This document shows positions 1-6,586 of a stretch of 11,885 bases of DNA, in pieces (the stretch's first letter is position 1; each line of letters starts with the position of its first letter). A program made the position numbers and the translations under genes. A model generated the notes under the pieces. It did not search any database. It was not told where the DNA came from and worked only from the letters and a program-made list of their open reading frames with translations. Source of the stretch: Nitrososphaerales archaeon TH5895 (GTDB lineage Archaea; Thermoproteota; Nitrososphaeria; Nitrososphaerales; Nitrososphaeraceae). Location of the stretch: the NCBI GenBank assembly GCA_014523695.1, contig JAATVS010000122.1, forward strand, positions 1 through 11,885, given 5' to 3'.

Positions 1-295
1 AAGGTTAAAAAATGACCGCCTGATATTCCAAAACTATAATTCTAGAGCATTGGTAGGGAAATTGCGTCAATCCGGTCGGATGGACAGAATCGACTGATGT
101 TACAATTAGCACATATAATGATTATCGTTTGTGAACTGAATATGCCAGACCAGTCTGTTGAGAAGAAGCTCGATTAATGGCTTTATTCGCCACTTGGATA
201 GTTGATTCAGAATATAACAACATTGAATATCCTCCTAGAAAAATACGGATATCATTCGTTATTTAAGAGTCATGGGTGTGCCATTGATATTGTTT
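1..295. other. Left-edge region without a clean gene
   Basis: No intact gene is visible. A plus-strand frame is open from base 2 to a stop at 95-97 (31 codons, beginning RLKNDRLIFQNY and ending RMDRID), which could be the C-terminus of a gene cut by the window edge. A second frame, 57 to about 132, reads GNCVNPVGWTESTDVTIS and then stops. The two frames could be pieces of one decayed gene, but I recognise neither. The TTG-initiated frame from 202 runs antisense into the better-supported minus-strand gene and is not called. Confidence 0.25.
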
Positions 296-940
296 TTATA
301 TTGACTCTTTTAGATGAGAGGCATTATCGAGGTAAGTTTTTTCAATATCCAACCTCTTCTTACGCCTGTGTATCTTTCCAGGGTTGTCTGTAGTTTGCAT
401 TCGCCCTTCAAGGACAGGGCTAATTTCCCAGTCAATCAATTCACCATCATATATCCAACCTACACAGTAATCGTCTTTACCAATCATTGAAATATAAGAT
501 AGAAATTCATCAATTATATCTCCTGAGAGCTTGAAATGTGTAATTTGACCTCTATGCGGGTCAACAGTGTTTTGTTTTTGTCCTAATTTACTTTCGACCG
601 TATGTATATACGCAGCTCCTTCAGTGCCAACTATTTCATAAAGATTTTCAGTATCTTTTGTATCTTGTAGTATTGGCTGTTGCAAAATTGCAACCGGTAT
701 CCGCTTGTTAAGTCGCCGTTGCTGCTGGGTTATATCCTTGCATTCATTGGGAGGTGACAAATAGATTGTGCGCTTACTAAAAATAGTGATATTATCTAGA
801 AGAAGCTTTTTCGCCTCTTCTGGCGTATAATTCTCTTCTTCAGTAGCAATGCGATATGCTTCCCCGATTAATTCCTTAGCGTGGCCAAATGTGTTGTTTA
901 TCTGCTGTAGGTAGTAAGCAAGCTTCTCCGATATTCTTGC
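296..940 (-). CDS. Unrecognised protein, C-terminal part of a gene split at an A8 tract
   Basis: This frame encodes 214 residues, beginning ARISEKLAYYLQQINN directly after the A8 tract at 941-948 and ending HLKESI. It has no ATG or GTG. Its only usual start is a TTG at 758-760, yet the 60 codons before that TTG read as good protein (amphipathic, Lys/Glu-rich, e.g. TPEEAKKLLLDN), so the TTG is unlikely to be the true start. The simplest reading is that it continues the minus-strand frame 898-1176 through a -1 shift or a one-base indel in the A-run, giving a protein of about 293 residues with one N-terminal membrane helix. The rest is soluble, with no cysteine cluster or domain I recognise; a segment near the C-terminus reads CVGWIYDGELIDWEISP. 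Function unknown. The join is inference; the open frame on both sides is seen directly. Confidence 0.6.
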   Translation of the reverse strand, partial: ARISEKLAYYLQQINNTFGHAKELIGEAYRIATEEENYTPEEAKKLLLDNITIFSKRTIYLSPPNECKDITQQQRRLNKRIPVAILQQPILQDTKDTENLYEIVGTEGAAYIHTVESKLGQKQNTVDPHRGQITHFKLSGDIIDEFLSYISMIGKDDYCVGWIYDGELIDWEISPVLEGRMQTTDNPGKIHRRKKRLDIEKTYLDNASHLKESI

Positions 941-1176
941 TTTTTTTTGATTTCTGAGCTCCTAGTCATTAGGTTCCAGGCAGGTATGTCACTCTGGATT
1001 CTGTCTATCCCCGATTCTCGATAAATACGGTAATGCTCCGAATTTTTATACTGAGAGAGTTCGTTATAATGGCCACAGCCACAAAGTCGACCTAATGTGA
1101 AGTGAGTAAAATGAGGAATAACCGAAATGACTAGTAAAACTATAATTACCGAGCCAACGCTTTTCCCTTTAGACAT
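898..1176 (-). CDS. Unrecognised membrane-anchored N-terminal part of the split gene
   Basis: ATG at 1174-1176. Residues 8-22 (GSVIIVLLVISVIPH) form a signal-anchor or membrane helix after a Lys-containing N-terminus, so the protein is probably tethered to the cytoplasmic membrane. A short Cys pair (LCGCGHYNEL, about residues 31-40) follows, then a polar Tyr/Ser/Arg-rich stretch. In the zero frame it reads EIKKK at about residues 75-79, then only 13 more codons (QEYRRSL...) to a stop at 898-900. A -1 change in the A8 run places the ribosome in the 296-940 frame, which is open for 214 codons. The 92-residue product is therefore probably the short form or truncated half of a longer protein. I do not recognise the family and see no operon partner. 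The 5' side carries a 13-bp tandem repeat. Confidence 0.55.
   Translation of the reverse strand: MSKGKSVGSVIIVLLVISVIPHFTHFTLGRLCGCGHYNELSQYKNSEHYRIYRESGIDRIQSDIPAWNLMTRSSEIKKKQEYRRSLLTTYSR
916..948 (-). promoter_or_regulatory. Candidate -1 frameshift site: A_AAA_AAG with adjacent hairpin
   Basis: On the minus strand the zero-frame codons are ATC AAA AAA AAG CAA. This contains the heptamer A AAA AAG in exactly the frame needed for tandem -1 slippage, and a -1 slip continues AAA AAA GCA AGA into the long downstream frame. A 7-bp perfect stem, AAGCAAG / CTTGCTT with a 13-nt loop, spans 916-942. It starts inside the heptamer, closer than the usual 5-9 nt spacing of stimulatory structures, so its role is doubtful. 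A plain one-base indel in the A8 run, biological or from sequencing, explains the same data. Confidence 0.35.
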
Positions 1177-1210
1177 TTAACGTCCAATAATGATGATTGC
1201 TAATATAAGT

Positions 1211-1236
1211 CTGATATGATACGCTGATATGATACG
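1211..1236. repeat. Tandem 13-bp direct repeat
   Basis: Two perfect head-to-tail copies of CTGATATGATACG occupy 1211-1223 and 1224-1236, about 35 bp upstream of the start codon of the minus-strand split gene. Each contains ATATGAT, so the second copy doubles an AT-rich element near where a TATA box for that gene would lie. It may be a simple slippage duplication. Confidence 0.8.
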
Positions 1237-1291
1237 ACAGGGCTAGATAGAGTGAATATGCCATATGATCTAGATTCCTTTTCTGGGTGAT

Positions 1292-1744
1292 TTAATAGAA
1301 TACTAATGTGGAATCAATTATCACATTATAGAATTGCATGTTAGGTGTACCAAGTATGATTCTATACGTAAAATATCCATTGTCTTCAGAACCAAAGGCC
1401 GCCAATGCAGATGAATTGTTACCTACTGATTTCTCTGCAATAGTCATGGCTTGAATTAGTGAAGTATTAACTTTGGAATCAATCGCTTCAAAAATGGTCT
1501 GTTCGAGATCAATCGTTCCATTGATTATCATTCTGTGCTGATACTCATGCGGATAAGCAGTCTTGTTCTTGAAACTTTCATGATCTCCAGTCATTATTTG
1601 TGCCTTAATGCTATGTTCGTTCGTAAGTGCAATCATACTAATTACGGCCAAGGTGGCAATTACTATCAAAAAAGCAAACAAGGATTCTTTCTTTACATAA
1701 TTAAACATACTATTATTCTCTTGTACCGTCATTATCTTAGTCAA
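1292..1744 (-). CDS. Membrane-anchored PepSY-like protein
   Basis: Residues about 21-41 (SLFAFLIVIATLAVISMIAL) form one N-terminal membrane helix after a short charged head, so the rest probably faces outward. The C-terminal part, about residues 78-148, fits the PepSY pattern: a helix with SLIQAMTIAEKSVGNN, an Ala/Ser strand, then FTYRIILG and FYNVIIDSTLV as the paired strands ending in the usual D-x-x-x-V tail. PepSY domains are small modules often linked to protease inhibition or to sensing at the cell surface; the exact role here is unknown. Start choice is open: TTG at 1742-1744 lies about 23 nt from the TATA centre and would be leaderless, while the in-frame ATG at 1730-1732 lies inside the left arm of the inverted repeat. 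Divergent from the MarR gene, so regulation by that protein is likely. Confidence 0.65.
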   Translation of the reverse strand: MTKIMTVQENNSMFNYVKKESLFAFLIVIATLAVISMIALTNEHSIKAQIMTGDHESFKNKTAYPHEYQHRMIINGTIDLEQTIFEAIDSKVNTSLIQAMTIAEKSVGNNSSALAAFGSEDNGYFTYRIILGTPNMQFYNVIIDSTLVFY

Positions 1745-1755
1745 TAAGATAATGA
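1729..1755. promoter_or_regulatory. Inverted repeat, candidate MarR operator
   Basis: TCATTATCTTA (1729-1739), a 5-nt spacer GTCAA (1740-1744) and TAAGATAATGA (1745-1755) form a perfect dyad with 11-bp arms. It covers the predicted transcription and translation start of the PepSY-like gene and lies 45 bp upstream of the MarR-family gene. MarR dimers bind AT-rich palindromes of roughly this size, commonly in their own divergent promoter regions. The dyad is seen directly; binding is inference. Confidence 0.6.
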
Positions 1756-1757
1756 TA

Positions 1758-1777
1758 CAGTGATATATATGTAACTG
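1758..1777. promoter_or_regulatory. Shared, nearly palindromic TATA region of the divergent pair
   Basis: The segment starts CAGT, has GATATATATG in the middle and ends ACTG; 16 of its 20 positions are self-complementary. Being AT-alternating, it reads as a TATA box on both strands: about 33 nt before the MarR ATG at 1800 and about 23 nt before the PepSY TTG at 1744. No Shine-Dalgarno is present for either gene. Its symmetry makes it a possible second regulator site. Confidence 0.5.
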
Positions 1778-1799
1778 CTTTTATTTTGATTGTCCAGCT

Positions 1800-2261
1800 A
1801 TGAAACGAGAGATAATCATTTTAACCATTACTGAAAAACTCAAAGAAATGTCAACTGAAACAATTCTGTTTCATGAAGCCGTGGCAGATGTACTTGGTTT
1901 GCATATTACTGACCATAAATGTTTGGATCTTATCCACCGTTTTGGGGCTATGCCTGCAGGTAGACTTGAAGAACTGACAGGGCTAACTACTGGTGCAGTA
2001 ACAGGAATTATTGATCGTTTAGAAAAGGCAGGCTATGCAAGGAGGACAAATGATCCAAATGATAGGCGTAGAACTATTGTCGAACCAATCAGAAACAAGA
2101 AATTAGATAGGAAGATTGAATCTATCTTTATGCCTCTTCATCAACGAATTCATAGGCTCCTGTCATCCTACTCTGACCATGAATTGTCTTTCTTATTTGA
2201 TGTCATCACAGAACTAGTAAAGCAGACACATGATGAATCGGAAAAAATGCGTAATTTGTAG
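1800..2261 (+). CDS. MarR-family winged-helix transcriptional regulator
   Basis: A 153-residue protein of typical MarR length. N-terminal helices (residues about 12-48) and C-terminal helices (about 108-148) would form the dimer interface. Between them is a winged helix-turn-helix: residues 52-78 (PAGRLEELTGLTTGAVTGII...) with the recognition helix around TTGAVTGIIDRLEKAGY, then the wing with the hallmark DPNDRRRT at 85-92. The D-x-R-R box is the strongest family marker. MarR proteins are dimeric DNA binders, usually repressors released by small phenolic or oxidant ligands; the ligand here cannot be read. Translation may start at ATG 1800 or at Met17 (MSTETILFHEAV), which would also leave a complete fold. 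The divergent PepSY-like gene and the dyad at 1729-1755 suggest autoregulation and control of that neighbour. Confidence 0.9.
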   Translation: MKREIIILTITEKLKEMSTETILFHEAVADVLGLHITDHKCLDLIHRFGAMPAGRLEELTGLTTGAVTGIIDRLEKAGYARRTNDPNDRRRTIVEPIRNKKLDRKIESIFMPLHQRIHRLLSSYSDHELSFLFDVITELVKQTHDESEKMRNL

Positions 2262-2599
2262 AAGAAATGTCTCTACAAGGGATCACTGAAGTTACTGGTG
2301 CAATGAGGCAAAGTTCGTATTACTTGAGTAATCCCTATTAGTCTTATATATAAAAGCTGGTGAAGAGAAATTAGAAAGTATTCAATTCCTTTAAATAGTC
2401 TTAGAATTACAATTTTTTCCCTAACTGTTAGAATATTTGTTCTTGTATTTATGCGGTAAACCAGGTAGGTGTAATGAGGACAATTAAAATTAAGGAGTTG
2501 GTCGATTACACACATTATCCTGCATTAGGAACATTGGTTTTGTTACTCCGAAATAGACCTATACTACTTTAGGTTTTTAGGTTCTCATACTTTTACCAT

Positions 2600-2900
2600 A
2601 CTGTCATGCCTTGCCAGAACCCAGTCACAAACAGCATTTGAAGGCATTCCTAAAGGGCTAAGAGACACGAATGGAAGACCGCTCACGGCTTCCGGAAGTT
2701 CTACCATAGGATAACAGAGAGTTAATGCAGTCCAGTTCCATGATTAAGGACTGTTGTGCTATGCGTACGGAATTACTTCAATGCTACAGTAGTTGATAGA
2801 GCGGTACGATTTGTTGACAGACATAGGGGCTTGATACCACAATACAAGGAAGTAACCATAGATGATACTACAGAACCTATCGAAAATACTGGATAAGTAC
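2600..2900 (+). pseudogene. Decayed tyrosine recombinase (integrase), C-terminal remnant
   Basis: In the frame 2657-2722 the sequence reads AKRHEWKTAHGFRKFYHRIT and then stops. H-G-F-R-K matches the H-x-x-R catalytic box of archaeal and phage tyrosine recombinases, where it is often preceded by a KR(H/Y)E-x-K segment as here. About 110 bp further on another frame reads GLIPQYKEVTIDDTTEPIE, which resembles the region around and after the catalytic Tyr in such enzymes (G-L-D-x-x-Y-x-K). The pieces are in different frames and broken by stops, so several indels have occurred. No N-terminal half, active partner or attachment site could be found. It may mark an old integration event. The boundaries are approximate. 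Confidence 0.5.
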
Positions 2901-3216
2901 GAGTTCCAATTAGGTTATAATAATTCGGTCATTTGCAGCGATTCTAATTACTGAAAGGTTTACCGTTCTATAATTGGAATAATATTACAGAACAATCGAA
3001 GCATGTAAATCGTGCCCAAAATGACGGGACAAGCGTAGTAAGACAAGTAGTACGTTCTTTCAACCATGCAATCGGGCTCCCGCACAAGAATGGACAAGTC
3101 TATCCACTAATCCTTAAATTCACAGAAATGTCAGTTCTAAGGGTTGAATTTTAGATAATTGCTTAGGTACATTCCTGCAACTGGTGATGATATTAGTGTT
3201 TTGTCTAAAATTAGCA

Positions 3217-3226
3217 ATATTTTTAT
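3217..3226 (+). promoter_or_regulatory. TATA-like box for the GMC oxidoreductase gene
   Basis: ATATTTTTAT centred about 27 nt upstream of ATG 3249, with no Shine-Dalgarno between; consistent with a leaderless transcript. Confidence 0.4.
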
Positions 3227-3248
3227 TCAAGCGGCATAATTATAAATT

Positions 3249-5438
3249 ATGTCCTTTGAAATAAAAGGAAAACTTGTAGACCCTACATCGCCGTCAAAAC
3301 TATTATCAAACTACACAATTAAGGCATTTGATCGGGATCCATTTCCAGGATCGATAGACGATGATGAATTAGGAAAAGCTGTTATACTGGACGACGGTTC
3401 TTTTAGAATCAAATTTAAACCATCGGATTTTCGAGAGGTTTTGGATCCTAGTGATGTTGAACTTTATTTTAATATCTATGATTTGGATGGAAATTTAATA
3501 CATACTACTGCTGTAGTAACCTCACCTTATGCTCCATACACAGATCCATCAGAAGTGAACGAGTGTGAGGCGGTAGTCATAGGTTCAGGTTTCGGAGGCA
3601 CTATTACCTCTTTATCTTTAGTAAACAAATATGTTGACGAGGCAACAAGTAATCCCAATAATAAAAAGAAAATAGTGATTCTGGAAAGAGGACAGTGGTG
3701 GGTAAGCCATGAACTGCCTTTAAGCCCTAGCTCTCATGAATTAAATGAAAAACCAAAGGCAAAAATAGGTATAAGAGAATTTCTAGAATCTAACAATTTA
3801 CCATATAATACATGGCCATATCCTGATAACATCAATGGTCTTTCTCAAATGGTAAACAATCTTCATAACAGCAACAATAGGCGTGGACTATTAAATTATA
3901 GAATCTCTCCTAAAGTTCATACGCTAACAGCCAGCGGAGTGGGCGGAGGGTCATTAATATATACCAATGTTACGGAAGAGCCTCATCAAAGCGTGATTGA
4001 TGCATGGGATACTAATCTGAATACAGGGATAAACTATGCAAACCTTGAACCATTCTTTGAGATGGCTCGTGGATTCCTTGGAGTAAACAAGATCGTTACT
4101 AATTCGTCTATGGGTGATGTAAAACTTCCGAGGTCTAAAGCATTTCATGATGCCTCTAAAAAAATGAAAGAAGAATTACCTCCAGGGGCTATAACAAACA
4201 AGGAAACTTTTGATCCAAACTCAGAATTAAACGAAGACGTTTTTGCGGCTGATTTATCGATAACTGACATACCATACAGAAAGGATGACTATTCCTTATT
4301 TTTTAAGAAAAATCCAATTTACGAGCAGGTTCCGACTTATCAGAATGTAAAGAATTTGATAATTGGAAAACCTGAGTTGCAAGAGAAACTTGCTCTATTT
4401 TTGAGAAAATATTTTGAGGAACAAAATGCATGTCAACGACAAGGCAGATGTGCTATTGGTTGTATCCCAGGCGCGCGCCATACAAATAACAAGAAATTAT
4501 TTGATTACCTAAAAGATCCTAAAAAGAAAGAACACTTTCAAGTTAGAGCGCTGGCTGAGGTCTATGATATTGAACCCCTGACTGCGTCAACTCGTAACTA
4601 TAAAATTCACTATAGAGATTATGGCGCTAGAGATAAAAAAGAAATATCTTTTAGCTGGCCTCCGGGTTCACCGTTGTTTAAGCTTGAAGCCACATTGTTC
4701 AAGTATATCCCAGAAGGAAGAGCAAAAACTATTAGTTGTAATACTTTGATTCTTGCAGCTGGAGCTCTAGGAAGCACGGAAATTTTACTAAAATCAATTT
4801 CTACCACACGCATTACGGGGGAGAAGCTTAATCTCAGCACAAAGCTAGGCAAAGGATATTCGACAAACGGTGATTTGTTGGGAATCGTTACTCCAACTAA
4901 GGACAATATTCGAGCAACAAGAGGGCCCATGGTAACTTCAGCTATAAGATTAAAAGAAGGGTCTAATTTTATATATACAATTGAAGATACTGGTATTCCA
5001 AAAATATTTGCAGGTTTATCTAACCTCTTGCCACAGGCCAGCTTATTTAGAGAATTACTTGTCTCTGTCGGTTCTCAATCAATCAATAATTTGGTAGACA
5101 TCCTAACTAGACATCTTTCAGGAATATCACTGAGAACAGAAAGTTCAATTGTAATTTCTGAAAGAGATCTAGACAAGACTCTAATACTTTCTGGAATGGG
5201 AACAGATACTTCTGACGGAGAAATTAAATTGATGGACAGCTGGAAAAACAGCACAAATAGAAATATGAACGAATGGAACGTTATAAATGTAGACTTTGAT
5301 ATGAATAAGTTGGCACCCATAATCGATAAAATACGAACTTCCATGAAACGCATTGCAAAAGAAATAGGTGAGAAAGGTTCAGCCAGCTTTTCGACGCCTC
5401 TTTGGGATCCGGATCCAAATAATATAATAAAAACATAA
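3249..5438 (+). CDS. FAD-dependent GMC oxidoreductase (cholesterol-oxidase-like), main part; frame broken near the 3' end
   Basis: A 729-residue frame. Residues 1-95 look like an added beta-sandwich domain (alternating strands, YTIKAFDRD, SFRIKFKPSDF, YFNIYDLDGNLI) of the kind seen in transthyretin-like or carboxypeptidase-regulatory modules. The FAD domain starts with AVVIGSGFGG (G-x-G-x-x-G, 112-117) and ERG at 146-148. TASGVGGGSLIYTNV (227-241) matches the GMC signature. A Cys triad C395-x5-C401-x3-C405 followed by IPGAR lies where cholesterol-oxidase-like relatives carry a C-x3-C-x-x-G-A-[KR] segment. ILAAGALGSTEILL (501-514) is the second GMC signature. There is no signal peptide, so it is probably cytoplasmic, oxidising an alcohol, sterol-like or sugar substrate that cannot be named. 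The frame ends at PDPNNIIKT, before the catalytic His motif, which is found in the next frame (5435-5728). The restored protein would be about 826 residues. Confidence 0.85.
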   Translation: MSFEIKGKLVDPTSPSKLLSNYTIKAFDRDPFPGSIDDDELGKAVILDDGSFRIKFKPSDFREVLDPSDVELYFNIYDLDGNLIHTTAVVTSPYAPYTDPSEVNECEAVVIGSGFGGTITSLSLVNKYVDEATSNPNNKKKIVILERGQWWVSHELPLSPSSHELNEKPKAKIGIREFLESNNLPYNTWPYPDNINGLSQMVNNLHNSNNRRGLLNYRISPKVHTLTASGVGGGSLIYTNVTEEPHQSVIDAWDTNLNTGINYANLEPFFEMARGFLGVNKIVTNSSMGDVKLPRSKAFHDASKKMKEELPPGAITNKETFDPNSELNEDVFAADLSITDIPYRKDDYSLFFKKNPIYEQVPTYQNVKNLIIGKPELQEKLALFLRKYFEEQNACQRQGRCAIGCIPGARHTNNKKLFDYLKDPKKKEHFQVRALAEVYDIEPLTASTRNYKIHYRDYGARDKKEISFSWPPGSPLFKLEATLFKYIPEGRAKTISCNTLILAAGALGSTEILLKSISTTRITGEKLNLSTKLGKGYSTNGDLLGIVTPTKDNIRATRGPMVTSAIRLKEGSNFIYTIEDTGIPKIFAGLSNLLPQASLFRELLVSVGSQSINNLVDILTRHLSGISLRTESSIVISERDLDKTLILSGMGTDTSDGEIKLMDSWKNSTNRNMNEWNVINVDFDMNKLAPIIDKIRTSMKRIAKEIGEKGSASFSTPLWDPDPNNIIKT

Positions 5439-5728
5439 CCGCAGTAGTTCATAATCTGGGTGGTTGTTCTATCGGAAAGGACAGAGATCATGGAGTGGTA
5501 AACAATTTTGGGAAGGTTTACAGAGGCGATGGAGCTTCATTGACAGATACATACGATGATCTTTACGTTGTTGACGGATCAATCGTCCCATCCTCATTAG
5601 GCGTAAATCCATCATTAACTATATCCGCACTGGCATTTAGAATTGCAAAAGAAATAGTGCAGTCAATTGACTTTCTTCCGGTAGAGGAAGTGCCTATTGG
5701 AGTAGAGAAGGTATATTTCTCCAAGTAG
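5435..5728 (+). CDS. C-terminal catalytic segment of the GMC oxidoreductase, out of frame
   Basis: This -1 frame reads ITAVVHNLGGCSIGKDRD, then GVVNNFGKVYRG, YDDLYVVDGSIVPSSLGVNP and SLTISALAFRIAKEI. These are the C-terminal hallmarks of GMC oxidoreductases: the active-site His in H-x-L-G-G-C (codon 5450-5452), the substrate-domain turn, the D-G-S-x-x-P-S-S-L-G-V-N-P segment with the second catalytic residue Asn (codon 5606-5608), and the last FAD-contacting helix. It has no plausible start of its own; a GTG at 5495-5497 would cut away the catalytic His. It joins the upstream frame at the A5 run 5429-5433, where one extra A would restore a continuous gene. The codons here do not form a good tandem slippery site, so a mutation or a sequencing indel is more likely than programmed frameshifting. 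Confidence 0.8.
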   Translation: MTAVVHNLGGCSIGKDRDHGVVNNFGKVYRGDGASLTDTYDDLYVVDGSIVPSSLGVNPSLTISALAFRIAKEIVQSIDFLPVEEVPIGVEKVYFSK

Positions 5729-5988
5729 TATTTTTGCAATAGGTCATATTCAGTCTATATTGTGTTCGTTCTACATATCATCACAGCCATGGAATTCGCG
5801 GTATTACCATCTCCAGGAAATTCCAATTAGGCTTCTAGATTTGAAATTCTGAAGCCATCTTTCACTGTACTATTTTTGAATAATTTGCTGAATCCATTTC
5901 CTATTGACGGTATACGCCATGTATCATATTGCATATTTTAAATAAATACTTTTGTTGAAAAGTCATCGATTTAAAAAAAATGTGGTGG

Positions 5989-6480
5989 TTACCATGTAGC
6001 AATGTCTATGTTATGCCTTGCAACGCCTGAATAATTTGGCCTATTCCCATTATCATGTGACATTCTTGCCCTCTGAACCGTTTCTATTGTTTCAATATAT
6101 AATCCAAATATTGCAGCGATGACATAGGGAAAAAGATATTGATTTGAATCTAAAAAAAAGTACCATTAGCATTAATGATAGGACAAAAATGGACAAGCCA
6201 AAAGTGAGCACCTTTTCTTTTCCTATCTTATCTTCGAGCACTCCTATGGGTATCCGATTATAGTATGAGTCACATTCTGCGTAAACTAATGAAATGTCGT
6301 TATCAGTGATTCCGAAATCCTGTGACTTCCATGGGACAAATAAGATGTTAAATGTTCCTAAAGAAAATATTCCTAATATGATAACCAGTATAAGAAGCTG
6401 TCTGTTCCCTTTTACGAGGGTCATTATCTTTCAGCATCGACGCTGCTGCCTTTTCCTTTTTTTGTAGGGAATAAAAGATG
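5989..6480 (-). pseudogene. Decayed MFS transporter, C-terminal half only
   Basis: From an ATG at 6422-6424 the minus strand reads KGNRQLLILVIILGIFSLGTFN (a membrane helix) and, later, IPIGVLEDKIGKEKVLTFG, the G-x-L-x-D-[KR]-x-G loop motif of the major facilitator superfamily, then another helix. After the T8 run (plus 6152-6159) the frame is lost, but the +1 frame continues LDSNQYLFPYVIAAIFGLYI and ETIETVQRA, typical of helix 10 and the following MFS loop, to a stop at 5989-5991. Between the first helix and the motif, a 27-nt piece (6253-6279) encodes QNVTHTIIG in yet another frame, matching the missing helix 8. So at least three indels are present. A poly-basic stretch at about 6430-6470 may be the central loop. 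No N-terminal half exists upstream. Intact relatives have about 400 residues and 12 helices. Confidence 0.7.
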
Positions 6481-6558
6481 ATTGGCTTGCCGAAATAACT
6501 TTTATTCACGAAGTAGATGATTAATCGATCAAATAACTATAGTTCACATGTAATACGA

Positions 6559-6567
6559 TTATATATG
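6559..6567 (+). promoter_or_regulatory. TATA box for the cupredoxin-like gene
   Basis: TTATATATG centred 24 nt before ATG 6587. The spacing makes the mRNA leaderless and supports the first ATG over Met14. Confidence 0.6.
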
Positions 6568-6586
6568 CGGTCGCACTCGAATTGTT

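Larger units (their letters stand above)
2262..3248. other. About 1 kb without an intact gene
   Basis: No convincing intact gene is seen. The stretch holds the integrase remnant described separately (about 2600-2900) and, from about 2949 to 3153, a plus-strand frame of about 68 codons without a usable start (it includes SVVRQVVRSFNHAIGLPHKN). I do not recognise that frame; it may be another decayed gene. An 80-codon minus-strand frame at 2273-2515 looks like chance. The last 40 bases are the AT-rich promoter of the GMC oxidoreductase gene. Confidence 0.5.

Noticed and set aside
202..393. Plus-strand 63-codon frame
   Set aside because: TTG start, overlaps the 3' end of the better-supported minus-strand gene, and has no recognisable pattern.
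1535..1747. Plus-strand 70-codon frame
   Set aside because: Antisense to the PepSY-like gene, low-quality composition; a shadow frame.
2273..2515. Minus-strand 80-codon frame
   Set aside because: Composition is Ile/Leu/Arg-rich without helix or motif pattern, no promoter, and it covers part of a decayed region; probably chance.
5429..5435. Programmed frameshifting in the GMC gene
   Set aside because: The zero-frame codons AAA ACA would leave the A-site tRNA mispaired after a -1 slip; an indel is the simpler explanation.
5830..5856. GGCTTC / GAAGCC inverted repeat after the GMC gene
   Set aside because: Only 6 bp with a 15-nt loop and no T-run after it; too weak to call a terminator.
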